Virus record (IMG/VR): IMGVR_UViG_3300034356_002642
Coordinates: 62,001 to 126,000 of that record
Strand: one strand, 5' to 3'
Length of the DNA stretch: 64,000 nt
Source of the DNA: a virus
In this document: one piece after another, positions 25,263 through 34,831 of the stretch
Layout of the letters: the number at the start of each line of letters is the position of its first letter
Numbering within the stretch: the first letter of the stretch is position 1
The notes under the pieces: model-generated
What the model was told of the DNA's origin: nothing
The model's database searches: none
Seen by the model: only the letters and a program-made list of their open reading frames with translations
Translations under genes and position numbers: made by a program

Positions 25263-28200
25263 TTACAGTACTTCAACCCAACTATTATCCGGACAGAAAT
25301 AGAGTATATCATTTATCGCGTCGGTACAATAACCAATGATTCTAACATTATTACCGGATGCCGGTGGAGATGTTGAGCTAAACCCTCCCGCAGTTGTTGA
25401 CACATATTGTATAGAACCTAAAGTCATACTAGTAAATGACGTTGTACTAAATTTAGCATAACCTCGTAGTAATATTCCATCAGCAACTGTAGTGCCTAAA
25501 GCAATACCTAATAATCCTGTCGACCCAGAAACAGTAGTTGCATTTGCTGCTGTCCAAATACCTCCTGAACTGTAATAATAAACCGAACCAGCAACTAATG
25601 TGCCAGAACCGAAGTAAATGACCTCTCCCGCACCACCATTAGTAGTTGGAACTGTAAATATTTTATTTTTATCAATATTAAGATTATTAACAAATGTTGT
25701 ACAACTTCTGTTTGCCGTAAGATTATTACCTATAATATGACTATTATTAAATGATGAAGGGATTGTATTGCACATACCTCCAAGTATTGATGAATTTGTT
25801 GAATAAATGTTATTTTGAAATCCACCTCCGATAGTCGAATAGCAGGAAATTATATCAATTTTGTTACCATATCCACCCCCAATTGTTGACCCATTACCAA
25901 AAGACCTGTTGATACTACCACCTCCAACAAATGATTGGCAACCGGAAGCGGTATTACATTTACCTCCACCAATTGTTGAGAAGTACCCTGTTGCACAGTT
26001 TCTAAATCCACCTCCAATTGTCGATAGTCTACCGGCATTACAACAAACAATTGCCCCTGATAATATACCTGTAGTTACATTAAATGTTCCACCCGAAGTA
26101 TTGTGTCCAATACCACCACCAATTGTTGCGCCTAATGAACAACATTCATTAGGCGTTGATTGAATTATATTTCTTTGTCCACCACCAATTTGTGAGAACC
26201 TTGCTCCCACACTATTACGACAACCACCGACAATAGTTGAGTAAACTCCTCGTGATGTGTTAAAACTACCTCCGCCAATAAAAGTATAACCAGCTGTTGC
26301 ACAGTTTCTAAATCCACCTCCAATTGTCGATAGTTTACCGGCGTTACAACAATTAATTGACCCAGTTAAATCTCCCGTAGTCGCATCAAATGTTCCACCT
26401 GAAGTATTATGTCCAATACCTCCACCAATTGTCGCCCCTAATGAACAACATTCATTAGGCGTTGATTGAATTATATTTCTTTGTCCACCACCAATTTGTG
26501 AGAATTTAGCGTTTGTAATATTACAATATCCGCCTCCGATAAACGATGTTAACCCTAATGATGAGTTACATCGACCACCACCAATGAATGAATTTTGTCC
26601 GGATGAAAGATTACAATAACCACCACCAATTGTTGATTGGTAACCTAATGATGAGTTACATTTACCTCCACCAATTGTTGAATAATACCCTGTTGTACCG
26701 TTTTCTCCACCACCACCAATTGTTGAGAAATCACCGAAAGTTTGATTACATCGTCCCCCACCAATGGTTGTGAAACCAATATTAGGGGTTGAAGTATTAC
26801 AGTAACCTCCAGATATTGTATTACCACCAGTACTTGCTGCGACACTATTATAAACATTAGTATTAATAGTATTCCTATTCCCACCATTAATAACATCACC
26901 TACTCTTGGGTAAGAGTAATTAAAATTTTGAGATGGAAAAATTCTGTTTGAATAACCACCACCGATAAATGATGTGGTACCTGATGATGAGTTACATCGA
27001 CCACCACTGATTGTTGAGGTAGACCCTGAAACAAGATTATTAAAACCTCCTCCGATTGTTGAACAAAATCCGTTAGAAATATTTTGACGACCACCACCAA
27101 CGGTTGAATGAGTACAACAAGCCTTGTTATAAAACCCTCCACTAACTGTTGAACGGATACCATAAGCGGTGTTTTCCTGGCCACCCCCAACTGTCGAATA
27201 ACAATTATTTGCAATATTATAATTACCTCCAGCAATTGTTGAATAAGTACCACAAGCAGTGTTACAAGAACCACCACCAATTGTTGAATAATTATTTGAA
27301 GAAGTATTACCACAACCGCCACCGATAAACGATGTTAACCCTGATGATGAGTTACATTGACCACCACCAATGAATGAATTTTGTCCGGATGAAAGATTAC
27401 AATAACCACCACCAATTGTTGATTGGTAACCTGATGATGAGTTACATTTACCTCCACCAATTGTTGAATAATTATTTGAAGAAGTATTATACGAACCACC
27501 ACCGATTGTAGAACTAAGTCCAGTAGCATCATTACTATATCCACCACTAATCGTAGAATTAAGATTTGACGCAATATTATTAAATCCCCCCCCAACTGTT
27601 GAATAAGTATTTGAAGCACAGTTTTGATAACCACCACCAATTGTTGACCAATTTCCAAGTGATGAATTACATCTTCCTCCACCAATTGTTGACGCACATC
27701 CAATAGTATTATTGAAAACCCCACCAGCAATTGTTGAACCATCACCAGACGCACCATTTGTTACACCCCCACCAATTGTTGAATATGCAGTTGATACGGT
27801 ATTATTTCGGCCACCTCCAATTGTTGAACAAGCTCCTGTTGCACAGTTTTGATAACCACCCCCAATTGTAGAATTAACCCCATAAGCAAGATTAGAACTA
27901 CCCCCACCAATTGTTGAGTAAGTACAAGAAGCGGTATTACCACGACCTCCACCAATTGTTGAAGTATAACCATACGCACAATTTGTTACACCCCCACCAA
28001 TTGTTGAATAATTATTTGAAGAAGTATTATACGAGCCACCACCAATTGTTGACCAATTCCCAAGTGATGAGTTACATTGACCACCACCAATGAATGAATT
28101 TTGTCCGGATGAAAGATTACAATAACCACCACCAATTGTTGATTGGTAACCTGATGATGAGTTACATTTACCTCCACCAATTGTTGAATAATTATTTGAA

Positions 28201-29642
28201 GAAGTATTATACGAACCACCACCGATTGTAGAACTAAGTCCAGTAGCATCATTACTATATCCACCACTAATCGTAGAATTAAGATTTGACGCAATATTAT
28301 TAAATCCCCCCCCAACTGTTGAATAAGTATTTGAAGCACAGTTTTGATAACCACCACCAATTGTTGATTGGTAACCTGATGATGAGTTACATTTACCTCC
28401 ACCAATTGTTGAACAAGCTCCTGTTGCACAGTTTCTAAATCCACCCCCAATAGTTGATAATCTACCAGCATCACAACAAGTAATTACACCAGTTAAATTT
28501 CCAGTAGTAGTATTAAATGTTCCTCCATTAGTATTATGACCAATACCGCCACCAATTGTTACCCCTAAAGAGCAATAAGGATTTGTAGGGGATTGAATTA
28601 TGTTTCTTTGTCCTCCAGCAATAACTGAAAATCTTGAATTTGTTATGTTGCAACAACCAGCTCCAATTGTTGAATAAGTAGCAGAAGCGGTATTATTTGT
28701 TCCCCCTCCAATTGTTGAAAAACCATCAGAAGTAAAATTACAAACACCACCTCCAACTGTTGAATTTGTTCCAGAAGCATAATTACATCTACCACCACCT
28801 ACTGTTGAATACGCACCAGTAGCATCATTGGAATAACCACCAGCAATTGTTGAACGACAACCAGAAGCAATATTTAATACACCACCACCAATTGATGAAT
28901 GGTTCGAAGTAGCGTTATTAGAACTACCACCTCCTATTGTTGCCTGACAACCAGAAGCAGTATTAAAAGAACCACCTCCAATTGTTGCATTACTTCCACT
29001 TGCAGAATTGTTATTACCACCTGATATTGTTGAAATATATCCTGTTGCACAGTTTCTTAAACCACCACTTATCGTTGATAATTTTCCAGCATTACAACAA
29101 GTAATTACTCCTGATAAAATACCTGTGGTCGCATTAAATGTTCCACCTGAAGTATTGTGTCCAATACCACCACCTATTGTCGTACCCAAAGAACAACATT
29201 CATTTATTGGTGATTGAATTACGTTTCTATTACCACCACCAATAAATGACATTCTAGCGTTTGTTGTGTTTCCACTTCCACCTAAAGACGCAGAATAAGC
29301 ACCTGACGCGATATTACTAACGCCACATCTAACTGATGAGTTAGTGCCAGTTCCTGATATAATAACCGCGGATGGACGGGTATCAGCACTAACTTTCATA
29401 ACTAAATCCGTATTTGTAATACCTGTATAATACCAATATTCTAATATTCCTGTATTAGAGGTTACATATCTACCTCCATTATATGTTGTTGTTCCGGTTA
29501 TAATACCAACAGATAAACCAATATACCTATTTGCAATAATAATACTATTATTAGCTTCAGTGGTACTAGTCCACGGTCCGTATCGAGTGTCTAATGATTT
29601 AGGTGAAAATGTTTCTAAATTGTCATTAATTATAATTGCCAT
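25263..29642 (-). CDS. Giant GGG-repeat (YadA-head-like beta-roll) tail fibre protein
   Basis: 1459 aa. After ~100 N-terminal residues (MAIIINDNLETFSPKSLD), dozens of ~16-residue repeats run to about residue 1330 with the pattern STIGGGxxNxASGxx. This spacing resembles the left-handed beta-roll of trimeric autotransporter adhesin heads. Four longer insert modules carry CSLG, GHNT and a CC pair. The C-terminal ~130 residues (FTVPTTNGGAGEVIYFGSG to SWVEVL) form a separate beta domain. Probably a trimeric fibre shaft or adhesin. The gene carries a perfect 303-base internal duplication. Confidence 0.85.
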   Translation of the reverse strand: MAIIINDNLETFSPKSLDTRYGPWTSTTEANNSIIIANRYIGLSVGIITGTTTYNGGRYVTSNTGILEYWYYTGITNTDLVMKVSADTRPSAVIISGTGTNSSVRCGVSNIASGAYSASLGGSGNTTNARMSFIGGGNRNVIQSPINECCSLGTTIGGGIGHNTSGGTFNATTGILSGVITCCNAGKLSTISGGLRNCATGYISTISGGNNNSASGSNATIGGGSFNTASGCQATIGGGSSNNATSNHSSIGGGVLNIASGCRSTIAGGYSNDATGAYSTVGGGRCNYASGTNSTVGGGVCNFTSDGFSTIGGGTNNTASATYSTIGAGCCNITNSRFSVIAGGQRNIIQSPTNPYCSLGVTIGGGIGHNTNGGTFNTTTGNLTGVITCCDAGRLSTIGGGFRNCATGACSTIGGGKCNSSSGYQSTIGGGYQNCASNTYSTVGGGFNNIASNLNSTISGGYSNDATGLSSTIGGGSYNTSSNNYSTIGGGKCNSSSGYQSTIGGGYCNLSSGQNSFIGGGQCNSSLGNWSTIGGGSYNTSSNNYSTIGGGVTNCAYGYTSTIGGGRGNTASCTYSTIGGGSSNLAYGVNSTIGGGYQNCATGACSTIGGGRNNTVSTAYSTIGGGVTNGASGDGSTIAGGVFNNTIGCASTIGGGRCNSSLGNWSTIGGGYQNCASNTYSTVGGGFNNIASNLNSTISGGYSNDATGLSSTIGGGSYNTSSNNYSTIGGGKCNSSSGYQSTIGGGYCNLSSGQNSFIGGGQCNSSSGLTSFIGGGCGNTSSNNYSTIGGGSCNTACGTYSTIAGGNYNIANNCYSTVGGGQENTAYGIRSTVSGGFYNKACCTHSTVGGGRQNISNGFCSTIGGGFNNLVSGSTSTISGGRCNSSSGTTSFIGGGYSNRIFPSQNFNYSYPRVGDVINGGNRNTINTNVYNSVAASTGGNTISGGYCNTSTPNIGFTTIGGGRCNQTFGDFSTIGGGGENGTTGYYSTIGGGKCNSSLGYQSTIGGGYCNLSSGQNSFIGGGRCNSSLGLTSFIGGGYCNITNAKFSQIGGGQRNIIQSTPNECCSLGATIGGGIGHNTSGGTFDATTGDLTGSINCCNAGKLSTIGGGFRNCATAGYTFIGGGSFNTSRGVYSTIVGGCRNSVGARFSQIGGGQRNIIQSTPNECCSLGATIGGGIGHNTSGGTFNVTTGILSGAIVCCNAGRLSTIGGGFRNCATGYFSTIGGGKCNTASGCQSFVGGGSINRSFGNGSTIGGGYGNKIDIISCYSTIGGGFQNNIYSTNSSILGGMCNTIPSSFNNSHIIGNNLTANRSCTTFVNNLNIDKNKIFTVPTTNGGAGEVIYFGSGTLVAGSVYYYSSGGIWTAANATTVSGSTGLLGIALGTTVADGILLRGYAKFSTTSFTSMTLGSIQYVSTTAGGFSSTSPPASGNNVRIIGYCTDAINDILYFCPDNSWVEVL
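27345..27647 (-). repeat. 303-bp perfect direct repeat, copy A
   Basis: Identical base for base to 28065-28367 at an offset of exactly 720 bases (240 codons, 15 repeat units), with divergence at both borders. This implies a recent in-frame duplication or gene conversion within the GGG-repeat gene. Confidence 0.93.
28065..28367 (-). repeat. 303-bp perfect direct repeat, copy B
   Basis: Second copy of the 303-base identical block. The flanking codons differ from copy A, although they use the same family of GGG units. Confidence 0.93.
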
Positions 29643-29646
29643 ATTA

Positions 29647-31317
29647 TTATAAGTTTCTTAATTGCATTGATGTGTTAGTTGTTTGATAATTACTAATATA
29701 TATATCAAAATTTATTCCTGACCAATACCCATCAGGACTATTTACTGATTGTAAAACCGGTGATTGAAATAAATTTGTTAACCCCCCTATATTCCCGTTA
29801 TTTAACGCATCTACATACCATTTAGTTTTATCCGGGTAATTATCAAATGTTGCAAACCACAAATATTTCGAAACCGCAGCAAATGGTATTATTATCGTTC
29901 CCGCAGCACTTAATAAAATTTTATTAGCACTCCCACTTGAAATAAGTGACGCAATACTTGAAGTTGTCGGTTGTGTTGTGGATACCCCCCAAAAAAATGG
30001 GTATATATTATTATAAGTAAATGTTGTACTATCGTAATTAGTTGATGCGGATTGTGGTGCATTAACACTTCTAACTTGTGAAGCTCTGACATCAGTTGAG
30101 CCTTTATTATTTTGTTTAGCCAATCCAGTAAAATAATTACCATCAGATTTATATACAGTTAAGGTTGTTGTATTTAATCCTGTAGGCGCCGGTAGTGTAT
30201 ACACTTCAGAATAAGGTGTTGGACTTATAGTATATGATATATTTGGATTATTGGGGTCTGTATATCCGAATTGACTAGGTATATTAGTTGTAAACCCACT
30301 AGTTAAAGTTGTGTCAGTGAAAATCGGATTACCGTCTCTTAATAATCGTAATTGAGTGTATCGTCCTGCATCATTTTTAACACCTGTTGCCGTCAATGAT
30401 AACGAGATAGTTGAACCCACCTCAGCAAGAGTATTAGAAACCCCCCCTATTGAAATTGTCGGTATTGTATATGTTGGTAGTACTGTTGGAAATAATAAGT
30501 CATTAAATAAACTGACAAAAGTATTCCCACTTAAACTACTAACTGTGGTTCCGGAGGGAATTCCCCCTACATCAGTTGGCATCACTAATGTTGGTGATAA
30601 TAAAGTATTATAGGTTGTATATAATATAGTTCCCTCACTAATACCTAACCCAGTATTTGCAGAAACACTTATCTCACCACTTGTAAATCCTGTAACAGGT
30701 ACTGTTCCTCCCGTAACATTATATAATTCTAATGTTGAGGTTGCGGAAAAATAAGTCGCACCTGAGACTTGAGCTCCTCCCGCATAAAATATTTTCCAAC
30801 GAGCATCATTTCTTGACACACCATTGACATTTTCAATTGTTGATGCGGTCCAAGCATTGACAAACGCAGTTCCTTCCGTGGTATTACTTCTAACAATAGT
30901 CGAATAATTTGATTCAGTTACTGTTACAGGTGTTTGTCCGCTAACCGCAGCCCATAAAGATTCATAATTCGGTATATTATATTGGTAAACAGTATTTGTT
31001 TCTTGAACAAACACTAACATACCAAGTCTTCTTCTTCCTGAGGAAATATTATCTGAGTTTAAAGTAATAAAATCAGGTGAGGATAAAGGGTTAGACCCTT
31101 TTGTGAAATTTATTGGAATTGTATTTGCAGATAATTGAATATTTGATGGATATGTCGATGCAGTTAATATTAAATTAAGGTCATTTAAATTGTAAACTTC
31201 CATATACCCCCCAGTACTTAATACTGAAAAATTTGTACCAAAAGTACTGGTTCTATCAGCACTTTGAGTACCGGATAATTGGGCTGAGGTTAAAGGGTTT
31301 TTATAAGGGAATGACAT
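29647..31317 (-). CDS. Tail structural protein (556 aa)
   Basis: Begins MSFPYKNPLTSAQLSGTQSA and is rich in Ser/Thr/Asn with beta-propensity throughout. It includes an Ig-like middle (PTISIGGVSNTLAEVGSTIS). It ends five bases before the GGG-repeat gene and may be its adaptor or base. No enzyme motif is seen and I do not recognise a named family. Confidence 0.75.
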   Translation of the reverse strand: MSFPYKNPLTSAQLSGTQSADRTSTFGTNFSVLSTGGYMEVYNLNDLNLILTASTYPSNIQLSANTIPINFTKGSNPLSSPDFITLNSDNISSGRRRLGMLVFVQETNTVYQYNIPNYESLWAAVSGQTPVTVTESNYSTIVRSNTTEGTAFVNAWTASTIENVNGVSRNDARWKIFYAGGAQVSGATYFSATSTLELYNVTGGTVPVTGFTSGEISVSANTGLGISEGTILYTTYNTLLSPTLVMPTDVGGIPSGTTVSSLSGNTFVSLFNDLLFPTVLPTYTIPTISIGGVSNTLAEVGSTISLSLTATGVKNDAGRYTQLRLLRDGNPIFTDTTLTSGFTTNIPSQFGYTDPNNPNISYTISPTPYSEVYTLPAPTGLNTTTLTVYKSDGNYFTGLAKQNNKGSTDVRASQVRSVNAPQSASTNYDSTTFTYNNIYPFFWGVSTTQPTTSSIASLISSGSANKILLSAAGTIIIPFAAVSKYLWFATFDNYPDKTKWYVDALNNGNIGGLTNLFQSPVLQSVNSPDGYWSGINFDIYISNYQTTNTSMQLRNL

Positions 31318-31340
31318 ATTTTTATTTTATTATTTAATTA

Positions 31341-32315
31341 TTATGATTTAATATCCCCTTTAATCCATAGGGTATTTGTTAATGGTGGCGACGATGGTTG
31401 TGAACATAATTCAATCATCCATAATATTCGATATACCCCTGAAGGAATAACACAACCTGACGGTACTATAACATTGACAGATGCATTTACCGCATCAGGA
31501 ATTCCGTCATTAATTATCGAAGTTGAACAAGCACTTCCAATACCAACATCTAAAGTCATATTATTAAGAGCACCACCAACTCCATTAAGCGGAATCCAAA
31601 CGGTATAGGTGTATTGTATTGACGAATTTATTTGTGATGGTAAAATTGGTACACTACCTAAAGTGTATTGATTTTGAGGACACCCGTATGAATCAGTTCC
31701 ACCTCCTGATGATTGCATAATAGTCCCCGAAAATGTGGATATATTTGTAACAAAATTACCCGATGAACCAGTCCATCCCGAATATTGTACGTATAAAGCC
31801 ATATCGTCAGCATAACTGGAACCTGCCGGTGTACCACTGTTACCCCACCCAAAGAATGCAGTTGCACCAGTATTGTACATGTATGACCCTAAATCATTCA
31901 ATGAAGTACTATCTTGTGGTTCAGGGAATATATAACCTAAAAACGCAGCCCCACTTGGTGTTGGTGTTTGAGTTGGAGTATTTGTTTGAGTTGGAGTATT
32001 TGTTTGAGTTGGAGTATTTGTCGGAGTATTTGTCGGAGTTTGAGTAGGGGTAGGAGTTTGAGTAGGGGTTTGAGTAGGAGTAGTTGTCGGAGTCACACAT
32101 TGAAGCTCAATAACTACTCCAATTAACATTTCTTCTAATGTTACACCGGAATAATAAAGTATATCATTAACGTAAATGTCAAAAGGGCCTAACGCCGGAG
32201 AATCCGGACTAACCTTAATAAGATAAGAAGAACATGAAGTTACTGCCAACGCTTGTACTATTTCATTATCACAACCGGACGCGGTATTAATTACGGTAAT
32301 TGAATATATGGCCAC
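31341..32315 (-). CDS. Fibre protein with Pro/Thr linker (324 aa, GTG start)
   Basis: Starts at GTG 32315 (reads MAIYSITVINTASG). The N-terminal beta domain (~75 aa) resembles the small SprB-like proteins. A PT linker ([13 protein letters not shown] type) spans residues ~76-118. The C-terminal ~200 aa form a beta domain with GYIFPEPQDSTSLND. A TATTTATT element lies at 32330-32337. Confidence 0.78.
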   Translation of the reverse strand: MAIYSITVINTASGCDNEIVQALAVTSCSSYLIKVSPDSPALGPFDIYVNDILYYSGVTLEEMLIGVVIELQCVTPTTTPTQTPTQTPTPTQTPTNTPTNTPTQTNTPTQTNTPTQTPTPSGAAFLGYIFPEPQDSTSLNDLGSYMYNTGATAFFGWGNSGTPAGSSYADDMALYVQYSGWTGSSGNFVTNISTFSGTIMQSSGGGTDSYGCPQNQYTLGSVPILPSQINSSIQYTYTVWIPLNGVGGALNNMTLDVGIGSACSTSIINDGIPDAVNASVNVIVPSGCVIPSGVYRILWMIELCSQPSSPPLTNTLWIKGDIKS

Positions 32316-32387
32316 TATTAATATTTTATAATAAATACCTCAAAAGTTTTAATTTAGCAACTAAAAATTGAATTTAAAAATTTAGTT

Positions 32388-32699
32388 TCACGGATTTAAC
32401 TTAGAGATAGTCACATTCATTTCACAATCCGCCAATATTATAGTAATTTCAAATGCACATCCCTCACTACAATTTAGAATTTTGAAAACTTCACATCCGA
32501 CAGAATCAACCATTAATAACATAACTTCGGGCGCCGTATCGAAAATAGAAGGAATCACAGTATTATAAGATACTGTCGGAGGGACTGGTCCTGAAAGAAT
32601 AGCACCAATTAAAGATTTATTATTACCATAAACATCCGCAATGAAAATGTCAACAGGATATGTACCCCCCGAAATTTCATTTATTCTTACTTGTGTCAT
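32388..32699 (-). CDS. Small beta protein coupled to the SprB-repeat gene (103 aa)
   Basis: ATG 32699 (MTQVRINEISGGTYPVDIFI) overlaps the stop of the SprB gene as ATGA, so I prefer it to a slightly longer start. A single beta domain with ISGGTYPVDIFIADVYG and a C-terminal Cys cluster (NCSEGCAFE). It is similar in plan and position to the 72-aa gene at 18.8-19.0 kb. Confidence 0.72.
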   Translation of the reverse strand: MTQVRINEISGGTYPVDIFIADVYGNNKSLIGAILSGPVPPTVSYNTVIPSIFDTAPEVMLLMVDSVGCEVFKILNCSEGCAFEITIILADCEMNVTISKLNP

Positions 32700-34831
32700 G
32701 TCAAACAAATTATATCATATTCAATTATCAAATCAATTACAATTTCTTGACCTTGCAATGTATTATCACCTCTTGTAGTCTCAATTGTAATTAAATTTTC
32801 AGTTGGGTTAGTTTCCACCTTTCCAACTCCGGGTATACTCAACAGTAATTGAGTTATCGTATCATAATAAAGGTTATCTTGAGGAGCGTCGATTAATGAC
32901 GTTGAAGTGTAAAATTCTTCACTTGTGGTTAAATTTAATGGTGTTACTGAGACTTTAGCAGTGAAAGTCGCCCCATTTAATTCACATCCAGTGTTATCCA
33001 ATGTTAAATCATAAAAACCTTCATTTAACATTTGTAATAAACCGAATTTAGTTGGTGATGTAATATTAAAAATTTCTGACCCCATAACATATGTTTGATA
33101 TGATGTTAAATTTTCATAACAACTAATTGTTGTTGTACGAGATAGTGAACACCCATTTCCACCGACAAGAATTAAACTATAAGTTCCCCCTGTTAATCCA
33201 GAAACTTGGATTTGTTGCGGGTTGCCAGGGACATTGTCTGACCAATCAAAATTAAATGGGGGAACACCTTGATTAATAAACGCAGTAATTTTACCTGAAC
33301 TCCCTGTTCCACAAGATGTGCTATAAAGTGAGAAATCTAATGGAACACTCCCATTTATTAAAACATTACTTGTTTGAATACAATTAGTTGCGTCAGAAAC
33401 AGTAACAACATGATTACCAGCAACTAAATTATTAAATGTCACTGATGTTAAACTAGTATCAATAATATCATATAAACCATTGTCAATTGAGTAATCAATT
33501 GGTAATGTAGCACCTGAAGTCGTACTTATAGTAATTGAGCCGTTCGATTGTCCACAAGTTGTTCCCGTAACTTGAGTTGAGATGGTGTATTTATTTTCCG
33601 CAATAATCGTTACTTCTTCAACATAAGAACACCCTAAACTATCACTAACTGCAACACTATAAGTTCCGGAAATTAAATTAGTATATATTTGAGTTGTTTG
33701 ATTAGTACTAACATTAATAGTACTTCCACCAGGATTAATTAAAGTATACGTAAATGGTGATGAACCTCCAACAACAGATACCGTAATTTGTCCATTACTA
33801 CTTGAACAAGTTGAATTAACCCCATTAATAGTAACTGATTGGATACCTGATGGAGACACTAATGTCGTTGTCGCAAAGGTCTGGCATAACCCTGCGTCGG
33901 TAACTTGAAATGAATAAGGTCCTGCAGATAAACCACTAATACTAAATGTGTTAGAATATGAAATTGATACATCCCCTGTCGATGCCGAATAATAATATGG
34001 TGAGGTTCCCCCTGTAATGGTTAAACTTAACACACCATCGCTAGAAAAACAACCCGGTGGGGTCGCAGTAAAAACACCAAACCCAATTGGGTTAATATTA
34101 GTTATCGTACCGTCTTTAGTCACCACACACCCATAGGAATCACTAACACTAACAGAGTAAATACCCTCCGTTAACCCTGTGATTGTTGACCCTGTTTGCC
34201 CGTTATTCCATAAATAACTATAAGGGGGAGAACCTGTTGTTCCTGTAATAGTTATTTTACCTATAGGTGTTCCACCACAGCTTGAATTTGGGACAACATA
34301 TAAACCATAATTTAAAGGTATTGACTCCTCAATTATAAAACTCGGACTTCTACCTAAACACCCTCCTAAATCCAATGAAGTTAAATAATAAGTGCCCGCA
34401 CTTAAGTTACCAAAAACAATGTTTGAAACATTTGTGTTGGCGGACATTACAAAAGTATCTGTTGACGTGTAAACACTAAATATAGTAGAAGAGAAGTTAG
34501 AAGTTGAAGTTCCCGTAACCATTCCATCATCTCCACTACAAGTAGTATTTTTAACCCCTAATATTGAACAACAAACCCCATTAGATATTGGTATATTGAT
34601 ATATTCTTGGTAATTTGAGGGGAGAGTACTATCGTTTACTAATAAAACATACGTTTCCGCGCTTAAGTTTGTTTGGATATATGAGTTATTAGTTAATACA
34701 GGTCCACTAACATATGGGCTAATAATTTGCACGGTATATGGAGGTGTAGCTCCAGATAAAGATAAATTAAACGACCCTGTTTGATTATTAGTGCAATCAC
34801 CCGTTACATTTATATTATAATTAAAATTCAT
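32696..34831 (-). CDS. SprB-repeat tail protein (seven repeats)
   Basis: 711 aa. Seven consecutive ~75-residue units match the SprB repeat plan of Bacteroidota adhesins: a Cys, then NGxIxI, GGTSPYxYxW, a Gly-rich turn, GTYSVxVSDxxGC. The clearest are residues ~185-250 (GSPPYSYLWNNGQTGS) and ~255-400. The last ~150 residues are a different domain (VMGSEIFNITSPTKFG to IICLT). The start is coupled by TAATG to the 995-aa baseplate gene. The likely role is a surface-exposed, host-binding appendage. Resemblance to host adhesins suggests domain capture. Confidence 0.82.
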   Translation of the reverse strand: MNFNYNINVTGDCTNNQTGSFNLSLSGATPPYTVQIISPYVSGPVLTNNSYIQTNLSAETYVLLVNDSTLPSNYQEYINIPISNGVCCSILGVKNTTCSGDDGMVTGTSTSNFSSTIFSVYTSTDTFVMSANTNVSNIVFGNLSAGTYYLTSLDLGGCLGRSPSFIIEESIPLNYGLYVVPNSSCGGTPIGKITITGTTGSPPYSYLWNNGQTGSTITGLTEGIYSVSVSDSYGCVVTKDGTITNINPIGFGVFTATPPGCFSSDGVLSLTITGGTSPYYYSASTGDVSISYSNTFSISGLSAGPYSFQVTDAGLCQTFATTTLVSPSGIQSVTINGVNSTCSSSNGQITVSVVGGSSPFTYTLINPGGSTINVSTNQTTQIYTNLISGTYSVAVSDSLGCSYVEEVTIIAENKYTISTQVTGTTCGQSNGSITISTTSGATLPIDYSIDNGLYDIIDTSLTSVTFNNLVAGNHVVTVSDATNCIQTSNVLINGSVPLDFSLYSTSCGTGSSGKITAFINQGVPPFNFDWSDNVPGNPQQIQVSGLTGGTYSLILVGGNGCSLSRTTTISCYENLTSYQTYVMGSEIFNITSPTKFGLLQMLNEGFYDLTLDNTGCELNGATFTAKVSVTPLNLTTSEEFYTSTSLIDAPQDNLYYDTITQLLLSIPGVGKVETNPTENLITIETTRGDNTLQGQEIVIDLIIEYDIICLT

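Noticed and set aside
25850-28474. Several minus- and plus-strand open frames rich in Val, Leu and Gln or Pro within the GGG-repeat gene
   Set aside because: They are alternate-frame translations of the tandem repeat, all lacking independent start signals.
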